A stretch of 64,000 nt of DNA, from assembly GCF_019175385.1 (NCBI RefSeq), contig NC_083348.1, positions 4,541,001 through 4,605,000 on the forward strand. Direction: 5' to 3'. Both the position numbers and the translations under genes were made by a program. This DNA is from Lycium barbarum. Its lineage: Eukaryota; Streptophyta; Magnoliopsida; Solanales; Solanaceae. The notes under the pieces are model-generated. The model saw only the letters and a program-made list of their open reading frames with translations, did no database searches and had not been told where the DNA came from. Positions within the stretch are counted from its first letter, which is position 1. Every line of letters begins with the position of its first letter. Of the stretch, positions 33,699-46,400 are shown piece by piece.

Positions 33699-36600
33699 AC
33701 TTAGGATTACTAAAACTAAATGATATGTTGTTACTGAAGAGTCACAAAAAAAAAAAATGCTCGATAATTTCTTGTAGAATGATAATATGAATAACGAGTT
33801 CAAGTTTCTTTTACCTTGGATAAGTATCCTATTAGTTGGTCAAAGAAAAACTTCTCTTTCTGTGTGATTGTGAACTTCTCCAGTTAAAAATATTTGATCA
33901 ATTTATTCTTCCATTATTTTTGTGTAACTAGTATTCGTACCCGCGCGTTGCGCAGAGAATTTTAAATATAATTTATCGTAAGAAAATGTTAGTTGAAAAA
34001 TACTGTAGACACATAGGAGCATGAAAGAATTCTAGTTTTGTTATATTCATTGGCTTGTTACAGATGTTGGAGTCTTTGTGCTCTTCATAATATTTATGCA
34101 CATAATAATAAGCACGCACTCATTGTATGTTTCAAACAATGACTTCTGAGTTTATCAAGAATGAGTATTGCCGAAGGATTGTACTTTGAACTCAATTAGA
34201 GGATAGGTTCTTTAGATGTCGATGCAAGTAAATCAATATTATCCTTGCGATCTTCCCATCAATTGTCCAACATCCATCTTCAAACACCTTATACTGATAA
34301 TGGAAAAGGCACATAAACAAAAGAGATGATTAGACATCAAGAGTAGAAGATAAAAATGCTAAGAAAAAGTAATGGCAGATAGATACACATATTTGTTTCT
34401 GCACATTAAATTAATTGAATCCAATATCTAACGCCACAGATGCTTTCCTTTTGCTCAAATGTTGATTACTAATTCAACTATGTACAATCTTTGGAACATA
34501 AAGGCAAGTAAAAAATTCACAAATTGGGAAAGAAGAGGAATTCTATGAGAAAGTGACACACTTTGGGAATTCTGTGAACCACAATATTATCTCCCTATTT
34601 GAGTTGGAAAAAAATAGTTTCCCAATCACATGAATCAAAACATAGCATCCCATCACATGATCAGAACATGATAAAGCAGGGATGTATATAACATCACATA
34701 AGCATTGAAAAGTTAACCAATCATCAGGGCAATCTTACTCGGTGATCTGCAATCAATGTTAAGAGAATATTAATTTGATAAATCTCTTTATATTTTGCCT
34801 TTTGCCCATTACGTCTCTGCGCAAAAAGCTTTAAACTATATCACAAGTATCTGTAGAGATTTTGTTGAACTCGCAATTTATGGCAATGAATTGGAAAAAA
34901 TTTCTATTCAAAAAAAAAAGGAGAAAAGGCTTTGTGCTACGTAAGAAAAGAGTTAATTAAAAAAAGAGTCCAACAAAAGAGAAACCAATTAAGCATAACA
35001 GTCCAAACCAAACAGAAACCAACTTTCAATGGAAATCAAATTACAGCTACAGAGAAAGACACCATAATACAATTTAACATACACGATTACCAATAGTGCC
35101 ACCATGAATTTCAATCTGAATCAAGGATGCGAGAGCCATGATACTGCATGCGTATTGTTGAGTTTAAAAGGATGAGAGTTGGAAACCCATGAACTCCATA
35201 CTTAAGAGTGTTGAAAAGACATTCTTAGTTGTCAGCATAATATAGAGAAAGCAATACAATGCAAAACATTCATTTCACACTAATCGTGGCTTAAATTCTT
35301 CAATTGCGAAATTGGGAATTGAAGGAAACAAAGAAGACATGATAGAAAAATTTGGCCAAAACTTTTAGAGAAAGGACGCCACGAAGCATAGAAAAGCAAA
35401 GCAACATAATCATGTGTATTCCGGTGAATCATATTAGTGTCCTCTGCAATGACAACTCATCTCCCTTCAAAATAAAAGACGCAGAACTGTTAGAACTCCT
35501 AAAGAAAATGAAAATAAAAAAACAGAATCAATGTTCTGTGGATGAGGGCAGTTTGGGTGTTTGAACGAAGTTATGAATATATTTTTTTCATTAACAAACT
35601 TATATATGTTGTCCTCAAACATCATAAAAAGATAGGATACAGTTTAATGGAGATGGAGCAGGCAGCAATTCCTCCATATAAAATAATTCTGATTTAAGCA
35701 TATGACACAGTGTGTACACATTGGTAATGCACATTCAACAGCCAAAGTGATTCAACTTGGTGTGCTCTAACTTTTCCTACACGTAGAATTTGATATTTGC
35801 AATACCTGATAATGTCTTGACATGGTACTTAAGTGCTCTCTTACATCTGAAAAGGTTCCATATTGTAGCGGAGCAATCGTTCCTAATAAAACTGGGAAGA
35901 AAATGAAGAATGCGAAACAAATAAGGAGATATTGGATAACATTATTAAATCAACCATACATAAAATGTATGGGTTATGAAGGAATAATTGTTATTAACAT
36001 GTCAACTGCATTGTGATCACATTATGTTTTCCACAACTCAATTATACACCTAAGGGGAAAAATAGTGGAATAATGTGATAACTTAAAGATTGATTTTAGT
36101 GAAAATATTCAGTAGTAATGACCAGTGAGTTTTTCTAACATAATCTGCACTGGAATTACATTGTGTAGAGAAAACTTTCGACTTGAGTTTTACTATACAG
36201 AAACAAAAAAGTGTACTTTTAGATTTTAGAAAGGGAAAAAAGTCAACTTGAGACTACGAATCACCAAAGGAGAAGAAACATAATAGTATTATTATACCTT
36301 AATCCGGTCTTTCAATTCATAGTATATCCTTGAAATGACTCATTTTGCAAATTTATAGAAATGCTTCACATCTCTGACATTGATAACAAATTGAAAAGAA
36401 GAAAATGGGACAAAAGATGCGCTCATTATGTGCTGCTAAAATGGACTCTTTCGTGATTACCTGCAAAGCCAAAAAAGAAATAAATTCTCACATTAAAAAG
36501 GACACAACAACAACACACAACTCTCAGCATATTTAAATACCAAAAGTCACATAATTGAAGGCTCATTTCGAATTCTCCTTTACCTTCAATTAGTAGTTGC

Positions 36601-38574
36601 ATCCAAGACTCAAAGCCATCCTATAATTGCTTTCTGTAAAGTGTCAAAGAACTTACCTTGTAATTTAAGTAGAAAGCACTTCCATGTTGTTGAAGAAATT
36701 GCAACAAAGCTACAGTGCAATTATGTTGTCGTCATAGAAATTTCATACACCATGCAAAAATTGGAATTTGAAATTGCTGCATAAGAAAGAAATATAGATT
36801 TTACTAAATGTTTCTCTTTCATAAGAGAATTTTGGACTTAAATAGTGGTATTTGTATAAAAACAAATGGCTCGAGTGATATTTTTAATCATATACTATCA
36901 AATGTGATTTCTTATAAAAATAAAATTAAAAAAAGAGGTCAATTGCCATTACTATTTTTATGCCGTGTAATCTCTTCTCACAACAAATTCATCTCTCATT
37001 TTGATCAAGGTTCCCTATTTTGTGATCCTTCTTCAAACTTGTTGTTTTGTTTTTCCTTCAAAACTACTCTAGTCTCTAGAGTAAAATGAAGGGCTAGAGT
37101 TATTCTGAAGTGAGAAATCATTTCACATACATGCGATTAGTTATGCACCAAAACATTTGTTACTTTTTTAAAAACAAAAAAAAGGTATGTGGCCACAGAG
37201 TGCACATGATATTAGCCAACAAAGTTTCATCATTATGACAATTAATTTTCTTCACCAAATTGCAGAGCACAAAATATTAAACCTTAAATCGAAAAAGATC
37301 TCTATAAAGTCCTCAAATTTTGAAAAAAATCAAACTTTGTCAACCCAAACTACCAAATTGGAATGAAAATTAAAGTTCTACAAAAAATAGAACAGAAAAT
37401 AAAGCGATTGATCCCAATTCTTACCTTGTGATCCATAAATGTCAAATTTTGATCATAATCCATGATACGAATTGCCACACAAAAGAGAAATTTAACAGAA
37501 TATATACCTTCGGATCATTCTCACAGAAGGTAAAATTCTCTTTCTCCAATCAAGAGAAAACAATAATCACATGTCATTAATTATTTTCAGTTTTATTTCT
37601 TACACTTATTACGTCTTTATAAGGTTCTGCAATGACTGGAATCTGATGTGGAACAAACTTTTAAGTTTAGAACTATGTTGAACTAATTAGTAAAACTCTG
37701 AATTGTTGTACCTTTGATCTTTGTCGACAAATCTCTTATCCTCTGTTGATTTCTTCTCTATCTTGACTGACCAGAACTCTCAAGTTGAGAACTTGAGGTT
37801 TTAGTTTGACCAATTATTGGTTAAATTCTTCCTCTTTTGTTAATTGTTGAGTGTGATGGGCATTAGGTTAAAGGCGGGATGATTTAAAATCATTGATTTT
37901 GGTTTGAAACACAGAAACTGATAACTCCATCAAAAGTTACCCCACAGATGAATGGAAAAACATCAAGAACGAAGAAAAGCACAGAAATGAAGCGTGATGA
38001 CACTTGCCTCTGTCTGTTGTTTACTCCGGCTTATCTCTCTCATCATTGGGTGTTCTTTTTTCTTTTTCTTTTTTTTTAAAAAAAAGGGTGGTTAATTATT
38101 GGGATTAAGGTTATAAGAGAACTTTTAGGGAGATGGTTTAGAAACTGAACTTATACACTTTACGGGTCATCCTTTGCTGTTTCTTTTTTTTAAAAAATTA
38201 TTTTGCTTTCATTTTGTATTTTTAAATGCTGATTTTTGTGTTGTTGACACTTTGTCATCCCATAATTTTTTTACTTCTCCTAGTCTATATAGAAGATTAT
38301 TAAGAAATCTATCACTACTTTTGTTTATTAATGGTTTCGCTCCTGTGGAGGGGCTGAGGATTTTCTCTAGTAGAAATAGTTCCCTTACATCTCAAATCAT
38401 TGTTGATTAAGAGCACGGGTCCAAAGTATCTTCCGAAGGCTAGGAAGCATCTTTGATTTTTTTTCCCCTATTGATGGTAAAAGAAATGTAAACAAAAGGA
38501 GAGAGAAAATAGACAAATGCTATGGCGTTGATCTTTTCTTTAATTAAATTTATTTTAGTTATGCAACAATTGCT
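33699..38574. other. AT-rich intergenic region, no supported coding gene
   Basis: Open frames here are short and without recognisable domains. The minus strand shows several consensus-like splice donors after purine-rich exon-like text: CAAAG/GTACAA near 37711, CACAAG/GTAAGA near 37424, CCGAAG/GTATAT near 37508, CAAG/GTAAGT near 36655, GAAG/GTAAAG near 36582 and GCAG/GTAATC near 36466. These could mark a spliced non-coding transcript running leftward from about 38030, but no open frame supports a protein. Confidence 0.4.
33928..33955 (-). mobile_element. Helitron-like 3' terminus
   Basis: On the minus strand a GC-rich short hairpin (GCGC-AAC-GCGC core) is followed within about 12 bases by CTAG and then T, the layout of a Helitron 3' end (hairpin then CTRR, inserted before T). 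The matching TC 5' end was not located, so the element length is unknown. Confidence 0.4.
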
Positions 38575-38670
38575 TTTCTTACCCCTCTATAGGAGCTCTT
38601 ACCTTTTTGCTCCCTTGGTGACTCGAACCCTGTAGTGGCGTTGATCACCGTACTTTTAAAGGTTTTGTTT
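38575..38670 (-). mobile_element. Possible SINE fragment
   Basis: On the minus strand, GGGTTCGAGTCACCAAGGG resembles the pol III B box and following bases of tRNA-derived Solanaceae SINEs. The A box is weak (around GGTGATCAACG) and no TSD was found. This is a weak call. Confidence 0.3.
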
Positions 38671-38921
38671 TATTTTATTTTATTTTTTATATACTACTCT
38701 CTCAGCACGCGCATTGAGCGTGTATCCCGCTTAATAAGTAAAACATTTTATAAAAAGACATAAAATATTATTTCAAGTTAATAAAAATATTAATACCATA
38801 CATATTTTCATTCGCAATAATTTACTTCAGTATTCGTTGTCACAAACCTCACGGGAGAGTATTGAATATTAAATTCATTTGTGATCTATAGAAAGATAAT
38901 TAGGTGATCCTGTTAAAAATA

Positions 38922-38944
38922 CTAGATGGCCGTATGCACGGGCC
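38922..38944 (-). mobile_element. Second Helitron-like 3' terminus
   Basis: On the minus strand a hairpin-capable GGCCCGTGCATACGGCC is followed by AT and CTAG then T. It has the same layout as the terminus at 33928 but a different hairpin sequence. No 5' end could be assigned with confidence. Confidence 0.4.
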
Positions 38945-40065
38945 TAACACTTTATATAATGTATCTATGTGTATGTAGTTGTGTACAATTGTAAAGATTT
39001 ATGTATTGGGTAGTGATAGTATATATATTTTATATGGCTAATAAACATACCTAAATTTGCATTGTCGATGCATATATATAGATGAACATTGATACATATA
39101 CACAAATGTTATTTGTCTATTAAGTGGAATTATGTGAGCATGATAAAATAGTAAAAAGTAAAAGTTCGAGCTAAGAATTGACACAAATCCCAATCATGCA
39201 AGCATAAAAATTAGCTTAACAAGCACATGAAACAAACATATCTTACTCAGATAGACCTCAAAGATGACACAAAACACACTACCTTTCGGATCATAGAGGA
39301 CATGGTGAACAACAATCCAATTACAACAAAGAATTGGAAAACACACAACACACAACTAAATAGGAACAAGCACAAATCATCAGGCAAAGAAGGAAGCAAA
39401 GGTTTACTATAACTTTCTCAGATATTACTGAAGAAAATCGAGTGGAGAAGTGGGACAACAACAACACTTCACCTGAAGAGAGGAATCATCAAAGGAAGAA
39501 ACAGACACAGCTAAAGGAACTATGGAGGAACAATGCTCTTACCGGAGAAGAGAAAGTCACAGGATTCCTCCGCCACCACCGACCGTAGTAGTTGAAGCCA
39601 CTGGAGCCTCTGAGGAATGTTCGCGATAATTTAGGACTTTTATAAGCTTTATTTTCTATTTTCATATGTGATCCCTTTTTTCTTTTTTTCTTTTTTTATT
39701 TTTTATTGAACCCTTTCTGTTTTCAATATTTATAAAATAACCCCTCTTAAATTTTAAAAAAATACATTACAAAGTACTAAATTCAAAACTGTACCTTCAA
39801 TTTGCAGAAGACTTGTTAGCAACAATGATGTAACTTCGGACAAACAAGAGCGCAAAAATAATGATATCAACTTCAAAAGCGAAAAAGGACAAAGTTGTCT
39901 TTTTACACCATTTTAAAACTGAAAGCGGGTACGGTGCAAAGAAAACTTCCGTCGGTTATTACTCAAATGGCGTGACCAAAATAGGTGCCCCATGAATTAT
40001 TAGTTTTATCCTAGATTAGATTGTGTAACTTATTAAATTCAGTAATTAGGGTCTCCAAAAAAAAC
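38945..40065. other. Intergenic sequence upstream of the GRAM-domain gene
   Basis: AT-rich DNA with no supported gene. A 61-codon open frame at 39227-39412 has no recognisable domain. The rest is low-complexity T- and A-rich sequence. Confidence 0.5.
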
Positions 40066-40247
40066 CAGGGCTGAACGTAAATACCGAAAACTGAAAAATC
40101 GGACCGAACTGAATCGAACTTCAAGAAACCGAAATTGAAAGAACCGAACCGAACTAGTTGGGTTCAGTGTTCGGTGTCCACCTTAAAATAACCGAAACCT
40201 AAATAGCCTAAGTTTGATAAAATCGAATCGAAAAACGTTCAACCCTA
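40066..40247. mobile_element. 182-bp hAT-type MITE in the gene's upstream region
   Basis: It begins CAGGGCTGAACGT and ends ACGTTCAACCCTA, short inverted termini of hAT type. It is packed with ACCGAA/CGAAC motifs. The flanks are A-rich (AAAAAAAC and AAAAAAAA), matching at seven of eight bases, so the 8-bp TSD is suggestive but low in information. It lies about 220 bp before the start codon at 40465. Confidence 0.5.
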
Positions 40248-40464
40248 AAAAAAAAATAAAAAAAAGGAAAAAAAAAAGCCATATGTTTGACCGGCAAGAA
40301 GGTTTGAAGAATATTTGGTGTTATTCGGGAAGGTTGTGGAAAGGAGAAGAGGTTTCTTCTTCATTTAAAAAAAAAAAAAAAAGAAAAAAAGAAAAAGGAC
40401 TCTCTACCAAATCGCCAGACTCTGCAAAATCGACATCTGAAACGCAAAGGCAAAGTAATAAACG

Positions 40465-43400
40465 ATGGCAGTAAATCCTCAACTATTTGCAAATGGAATG
40501 CCTGTGCCTTTCGTGAATGAACTATTCGTCTTGGCTAGAGATGGCGTTGAGTTTGAGGTCGACAAAATCCCTGGGTAATCCCCCATACATCTATCTCCTC
40601 TCTGTAATTGTTTTTTTTCATATTTAATCCTGACTTGCTAGACTATCTGTTGGTAAATACGATTTTCTTGATTTGCTTAGCTAATTGGTAGAGTTAGATT
40701 TCTTATATGGTCACTCAACTAATACATGTTAGTCACTTTCTTTTTTGAAGAAAATTGGAATCAAGAAAAGAAGTGACTTTCTGAGATAATAACTATAAGT
40801 TGCGTAACCATCTAACAAATCAACCCCTAATTGGTGTGGTGGACGTACTATTAACATTTGAGTTCGGGTTCATAGCAAACTTAGTTGTTGGTCTTCTACG
40901 AACCTGCGCAACCATCTAACAAATCAACCCCTAATTGGTGTGGTGGACGTACTACCAACTTTAGATGTCTTGCATACATATCGGCAGCTTCAACAGAAAA
41001 AGGAAAAAAAATAGCGGTCTTCAGTTTATCTTTTTATTTTGAGATAATGGTTAAAAACACACCGGCACTATCACTTTTTCGCGAGTTTCACACCCCAACT
41101 ATTCATGGTTCCCTTTTTCTACCTAAACTATCACCATCTATTGTATTTAAACACACCTAGTTGAGTTGATGGTGATAGTTCAGGTAACAGAAAAGAACAA
41201 ATGATAGTTCGCCTGGTCAGTTTTTGATGTGTGTTTTAATAGTGATAGTTCAGGTAGGAAAGGGAACAACTCATAGTTGGGAATGAAACTCTCGAAAAAG
41301 TGATAGTTAAGGTGTGTTTGACCATTAACTCTTTTATTTTTTGGGATCGATGTTTTGTTGAGAGTAAGCTATGTATCCTTGATATCTCATGTTGGGGAGT
41401 CTCGCTTGAAAGAATGTTTTGGGGGAAAAAGAAGGGGCCGGGGATTTTGGGGGTAGTGGTCAGTGTAGACCTGGTGTTCTTCTCAGTTTCCGTAGTAGAA
41501 GAATGCTTTCTCGGATTGGAAGTCTTGGCTTTGCTTGAGACATCTGTGGGTTTTTTAAATGATTTTTGAGTCCTATATCATTCTTTGTTTTCTGGGGTTA
41601 GAAAACTAAAGTTTAACATGCTTGGAAATGGTAGTGGCAACTTTTTGTTTGGATTTATTCTGTTAATAAAGAAGATCCCTTGCCATATCACTTTGCTAAC
41701 TTTAACTAAATAAGTTAGTATAGTATGGTAATTTTCTTTTCCTTAGCTTCTGAAGTCGTCTAAAAGGAGTTTGTGAGTGATTCCGTTGGTCCGCTTTAAT
41801 GTGGACTTATTTGGCCTGTCTCTTGCATTCTTTCTTTCTTTTTCTTGGTATGGAATGCACAAAAACCATAGAATAGGATCATAAATGGAGGTTTATCTTT
41901 GGTATGATTTTTTTTCCGATGTTGTACCTTGGATTGTCTTTGAGTTTTATGCCTTCTTTGGATACAGAGGCTTATCTTTAGGTCCCCCAATAGGCTCACT
42001 AGTGGTTGGTGATATGCAATCACAAGGAGTTTCTCGTGCATCGTTATTCTACCATAGGCACAAAACCATTTTTTGGACAATAAACAATAGCATAAAATCC
42101 AGTTGTCAACTTTATCATGCTTTACTACTATGTACTTCGTTTGTTAATAGGTGGAGAATTTGTGGGAGTTGTAGAATCAACATCAACACCTCGTGCATCA
42201 CTTTCTCTCCTCTTTCTGTCTTTCCCCTCCTAATCCCTGGCTTTTATATTTGTCTGAATTAATTTTACTATTTGCTGGCAGCGTAGGAGCAGTAAAAGCA
42301 AAGGGAACAGTCTATTTATCGAACATTCGGATGGTCTTTGTTTCAATTAAGCCTGTGGAGAACTTCATTGCATTTGACATGCCCCTGGTATGTATCAGCC
42401 TTTGGTGTTTAGTTGCCATGTATTGTAAGTAGCATATGCATTTTGAGTCCGATGTAAGTACTATGCAGCACCAGATTTGAATCGTCTTGTTTGCTATTTA
42501 TTCATTATAGTTATAGATTTAATTGATAGTACAAGTTTGAAGCAAATGACTGGTTCTTTTTCAAAAAGGCAAATGGCTTTGGTTAGTGGTGAGCATGTGT
42601 CCTCTTTTGTTGGTATCTAGAACATGTTGCCAAGCATTTGGGTGAAGCTGGTTTTGCGCTAAGGCTCTTGTTTATTATCTTGTTTTCTTTGTGAGTACTG
42701 ATAATTTGCTAATTCAACAATTTTGGGGGTTATGAAAAAGGAAATGATTGGTGTGACAGTGATTGCTCAGGAATGATGTTAAAGTCTTAATAGGCCAAAG
42801 CTTCTTAAGAAACTATCTGAAGTTCTGAACACTTATACGACTGTAGGTGCCAAGAGTACTAACCATAAAAAAGTTTTGTATGACACAGATCAATAAGATA
42901 TCTTGGTGAAACTTTGCTTTAGTGCTATCTAGAAGCACTATTCTTCCGTCAATGATTTACATGTGAAAAGCTCGGAAAATGCAGGAAACTTTGAATTGGA
43001 CGTAGATAGCTTTTCCATCTTTTCTTATTTCGATAGGCATCCCACCCTCACCTCAGGATGGGAGGACTTGTTTGAGCCCTAAGCTTCACATGCAAAAAGC
43101 CCAAAGTATTTTCCAGGAAAATGGCAACGTTTTAATTTTTTAATTGTTTATTTGTTATAACTTGATTCTTGGTGGCCTTTTTGACTTGGATTTTGGTGGC
43201 GTTCACTACACACCTCGATAAGAGATCTGATACGATCGTATGCAATATAATTTTCCATATGAGTCAGGTTCGAATGCCATAGAGCAAATAAGGACGATCA
43301 AGAAAATGAGGAGTTATCCCCAATTTAGCTAAGCCAAATACTTTACCGAAAGATGATGTAATCTAACAAATCAAATAAAGTTGATCAGTGGCTCACAAGT

Positions 43401-46400
43401 AAGGGAATATAAGGGATTTCGTAACCTAGGATTTCAAACAACTAAGGGAATATAAGGGATTTCGTAACCTAGGATTTCAAACAACTAAGGGAATATAAGG
43501 GATTTCGTAACCGAGGATTTCAAACAACTCAAGTCTAATCCAATGCATTGAGTAAACCTCACCAGTCAATCTTAAGTCAATTTAATTAGCCTTGGAAATC
43601 AATTCCCCAATTTCCCAACAACTACCAAAATCTTGACTACCCACTAGCTGTTTTCCAACAAATTAGCGAGTTTAACTTAGTTGATTATCTCTAACCTAAC
43701 CAAGTTGCATTAAGCGCATTCTAATTTTTGGCTACAAGAGTGAAGGATTATCCGTTACCTCAATTACTAGACTAGGATTAATCGACCCCTCAATTAACCA
43801 AAAGTATCGTCAATTAATCTAAGCCCAAACATAATTCCCTTCCCTAGGTGAATTAAGCTAATAGGGTATGTCCTAGGGTTGATCCCTCCTGTTCGAAAGC
43901 AATAAAGCACAAGATTAATCAAATAGAGAAAAGACCCATTCGTAAATAGCATAAGATTAATCATGTTTGCAAGCATTTTGAATTGCAAGATTGAGAACTT
44001 GCCTACTGTTTATCTTGGAATGCCTCTGGGATCAATGCATAAAGCAGTGGAAATTTGGGATGGCATCATAGAGAAGACTGAGAAGAAACTAGCTTTATGG
44101 AAATCTCAGTACCTATCCTTGGAAGGAAGACTCATCTCAATCAATTCAGTCTTGGATTCTTTGCCAATATATATGATGTCCTTATTTCCTATTCCAAGCA
44201 AGGTGGTTAAGGCTTTGGACACTCTAAGAAGGAACTTTCTATGGTAAGGAAACAATGAGGGAAAAAAAGTTCCACAAAGCAGAATGCATGGAGGATTGGG
44301 GGTGAAGAATCTAAAATTACAGAACAAGAGCTTACTCATGAAGTGGTTATGGAGATATAATCAAGAAGATTAGGCACTATGGAAAGAGGTGATCCAACAT
44401 AAGTATGGCCAAAATGGAAAATGGTGTACAAATGAGGTGACAAATACCTATGGTGTGGGGGGTATGGAGGACCATTAGAGCTTTGTGGCTGGCTTTGAAG
44501 GCAAATGTTAACTACAAGGTGGGTAGGGTTGACAAGATTCTTTTCTGGAAGGAAAATTAGAGTGGACAGGGGATACTCCAACCACTGTTTCCTGGCTTAT
44601 TTTCTATAAGCACAAATCCAGATAGTACAATAGAGGAGATGTGGTCTCCCCAAGGCTAGAATTTAGTCTTCAGAAGACTTTTAAATGATTGGGAAAAAGC
44701 ATGGGTAGCAGAACTATTGACAGTAATTGGTGGATTTCAAGGAACTAATTTTGAGCCAGATAAATTGACATGGAAGCATAATCAAGATGGACTGTTCTCT
44801 GTGAACAGATTGAACAACAAGGGTTTGACTGAAATAACATGGAGGACACCTGGACCTTGGAAATTCGAGTCAGTCGCCTAAAGGGTGGCTATTTTAAGCA
44901 AAAATTCCAAAAGGGGTCATGGGCTACACGATAAACCAAAACGGGTTTATCATGTAGCCCTCCACAAGTTACCATAATTTTCACGGAACAGTCCGTCTGT
45001 TCCTCTGTTCCATCTTTTTTTTTTCTTTTCTGCAAATCGTAGAGCCCTACACGATTTGCAAAGCATTTTTTTAAACTAATAGTAAATCGTGTACCCCTAC
45101 ATGATTTGCCAACCGCATTCTTTTTTAGTCCATTTTTTGCTGATGTTATTATGGCTTATTTTTTTTATTTTTTTTATTTTTTCATGTGTTGCCACATTTG
45201 ATTCAAAAATATTTTAACTCAAACAAAGTCATACAATAATTAAAAATTTGCGAACATACAAAAAACACAAAAATATAAGTTAAATAAACGTCACACATTA
45301 TCTGAATTGTAAATGTTAAATTAAATATGTAAATAAACTCCACAAGACGTATTATATATTTATTACAATATTAAGACAACAACATATTCGTAGAAGATTA
45401 CATAAGGAAACGACGACGTACAACTTAGGAAAAAACCAAATAAGCAACAACGACTACTGATTTCGCATGGGGCAGCGATTCTGGTTATGACCTGTTTCCT
45501 TGCACGTACTACACTTCCTTGCCATGCGAGCAGGAGCTATATCCATTTCATTCCTCATTTTACTTGTACTCCACGCTCTTGAAGTTCGCTCGTATTAAGT
45601 GTTTGCAATTAAATTAAAGGGAGAAGATGGCCAATATGCCTCATCATCCAAGGGTGAAATTTTTTCACTGTACGTTTGTTTGTAAAACTACAACTGTATT
45701 ACTTGCTAACATAGGTCTTTAGCTGAATGCCACGGATGTCACAAAATTTAATGTGATCATGCCATATGGTAGTTTCTCCACTTCCCACACGAACGCTTTT
45801 TCCCTTCAGCAGAGACTTTTTGGGTATTTCTGCCCTTACCTTCGTGTGCAAATGTTTGAATCTCAAAGACCCCATTAACTTTATTGTATTGATGTATGTC
45901 GGTGTGCTTTAGGGCCCTCTCCCAGTATTCTTGGAACTGCTTTTCAACAGCGGGCCACCAAGGCTTATTATGCGCAATCAATAAAGCAGCAAGGGACCGA
46001 TGAACAAGATTTTTAAACGCCAGACGGACCATGGCAGTAACAGGCAATCCACGAGCTTGCTTAATAAACTGTTGTAATACTCGGAGACATTCGTTGTCAT
46101 AGCTCTACCTATGACCTTCGTCCTTAATCATTGTCCATTTCTCCTCCGAAAGATTGTTTAACCATGGATGCGCTGGAGGCGACAACATTTTGATTTATTC
46201 CATTCTTATTTTGTACTTCATCTTGTGGTGCTCTGTAGCCGCCAACCACATCAAGTTCTCAAGGTCACTGTTGAGGAACTTTTTATTAAAGTTGCTTTCC
46301 AAATGCCGAACATAAAACCTATGGTGTGTAAATGGTGGTTGTAACCAATCATGTGTTTGGACACATTGCAAGATACCCTGATGACGGTCAGTAATAAGCC

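Noticed and set aside
35352..36016. Frames of 70 and 64 codons downstream of the pectinase gene
   Set aside because: No domain, no upstream promoter features and no coding-like composition.
38690..38725. A third Helitron-like hairpin (GCACGCGCATTGAGCGTG)
   Set aside because: No CTRR motif at the right distance; it may be decayed, but it does not meet the criteria I used for the other two.
39070..39085. A possible Helitron 5' end (TCTATATATATGC on the minus strand) pairing with the terminus at 38922
   Set aside because: This would give an element of only about 160 bp, and the TA-rich motif is too common to count as evidence.
42193..42432. A 79-codon frame overlapping exon 2 of the GRAM-domain gene
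   Set aside because: Its middle is the real exon 2 (42282-42387); the rest reads into introns beyond valid splice sites.
43401..43529. CRISPR-like array
   Set aside because: The units are directly abutting tandem repeats without spacers, in a plant nuclear intron.
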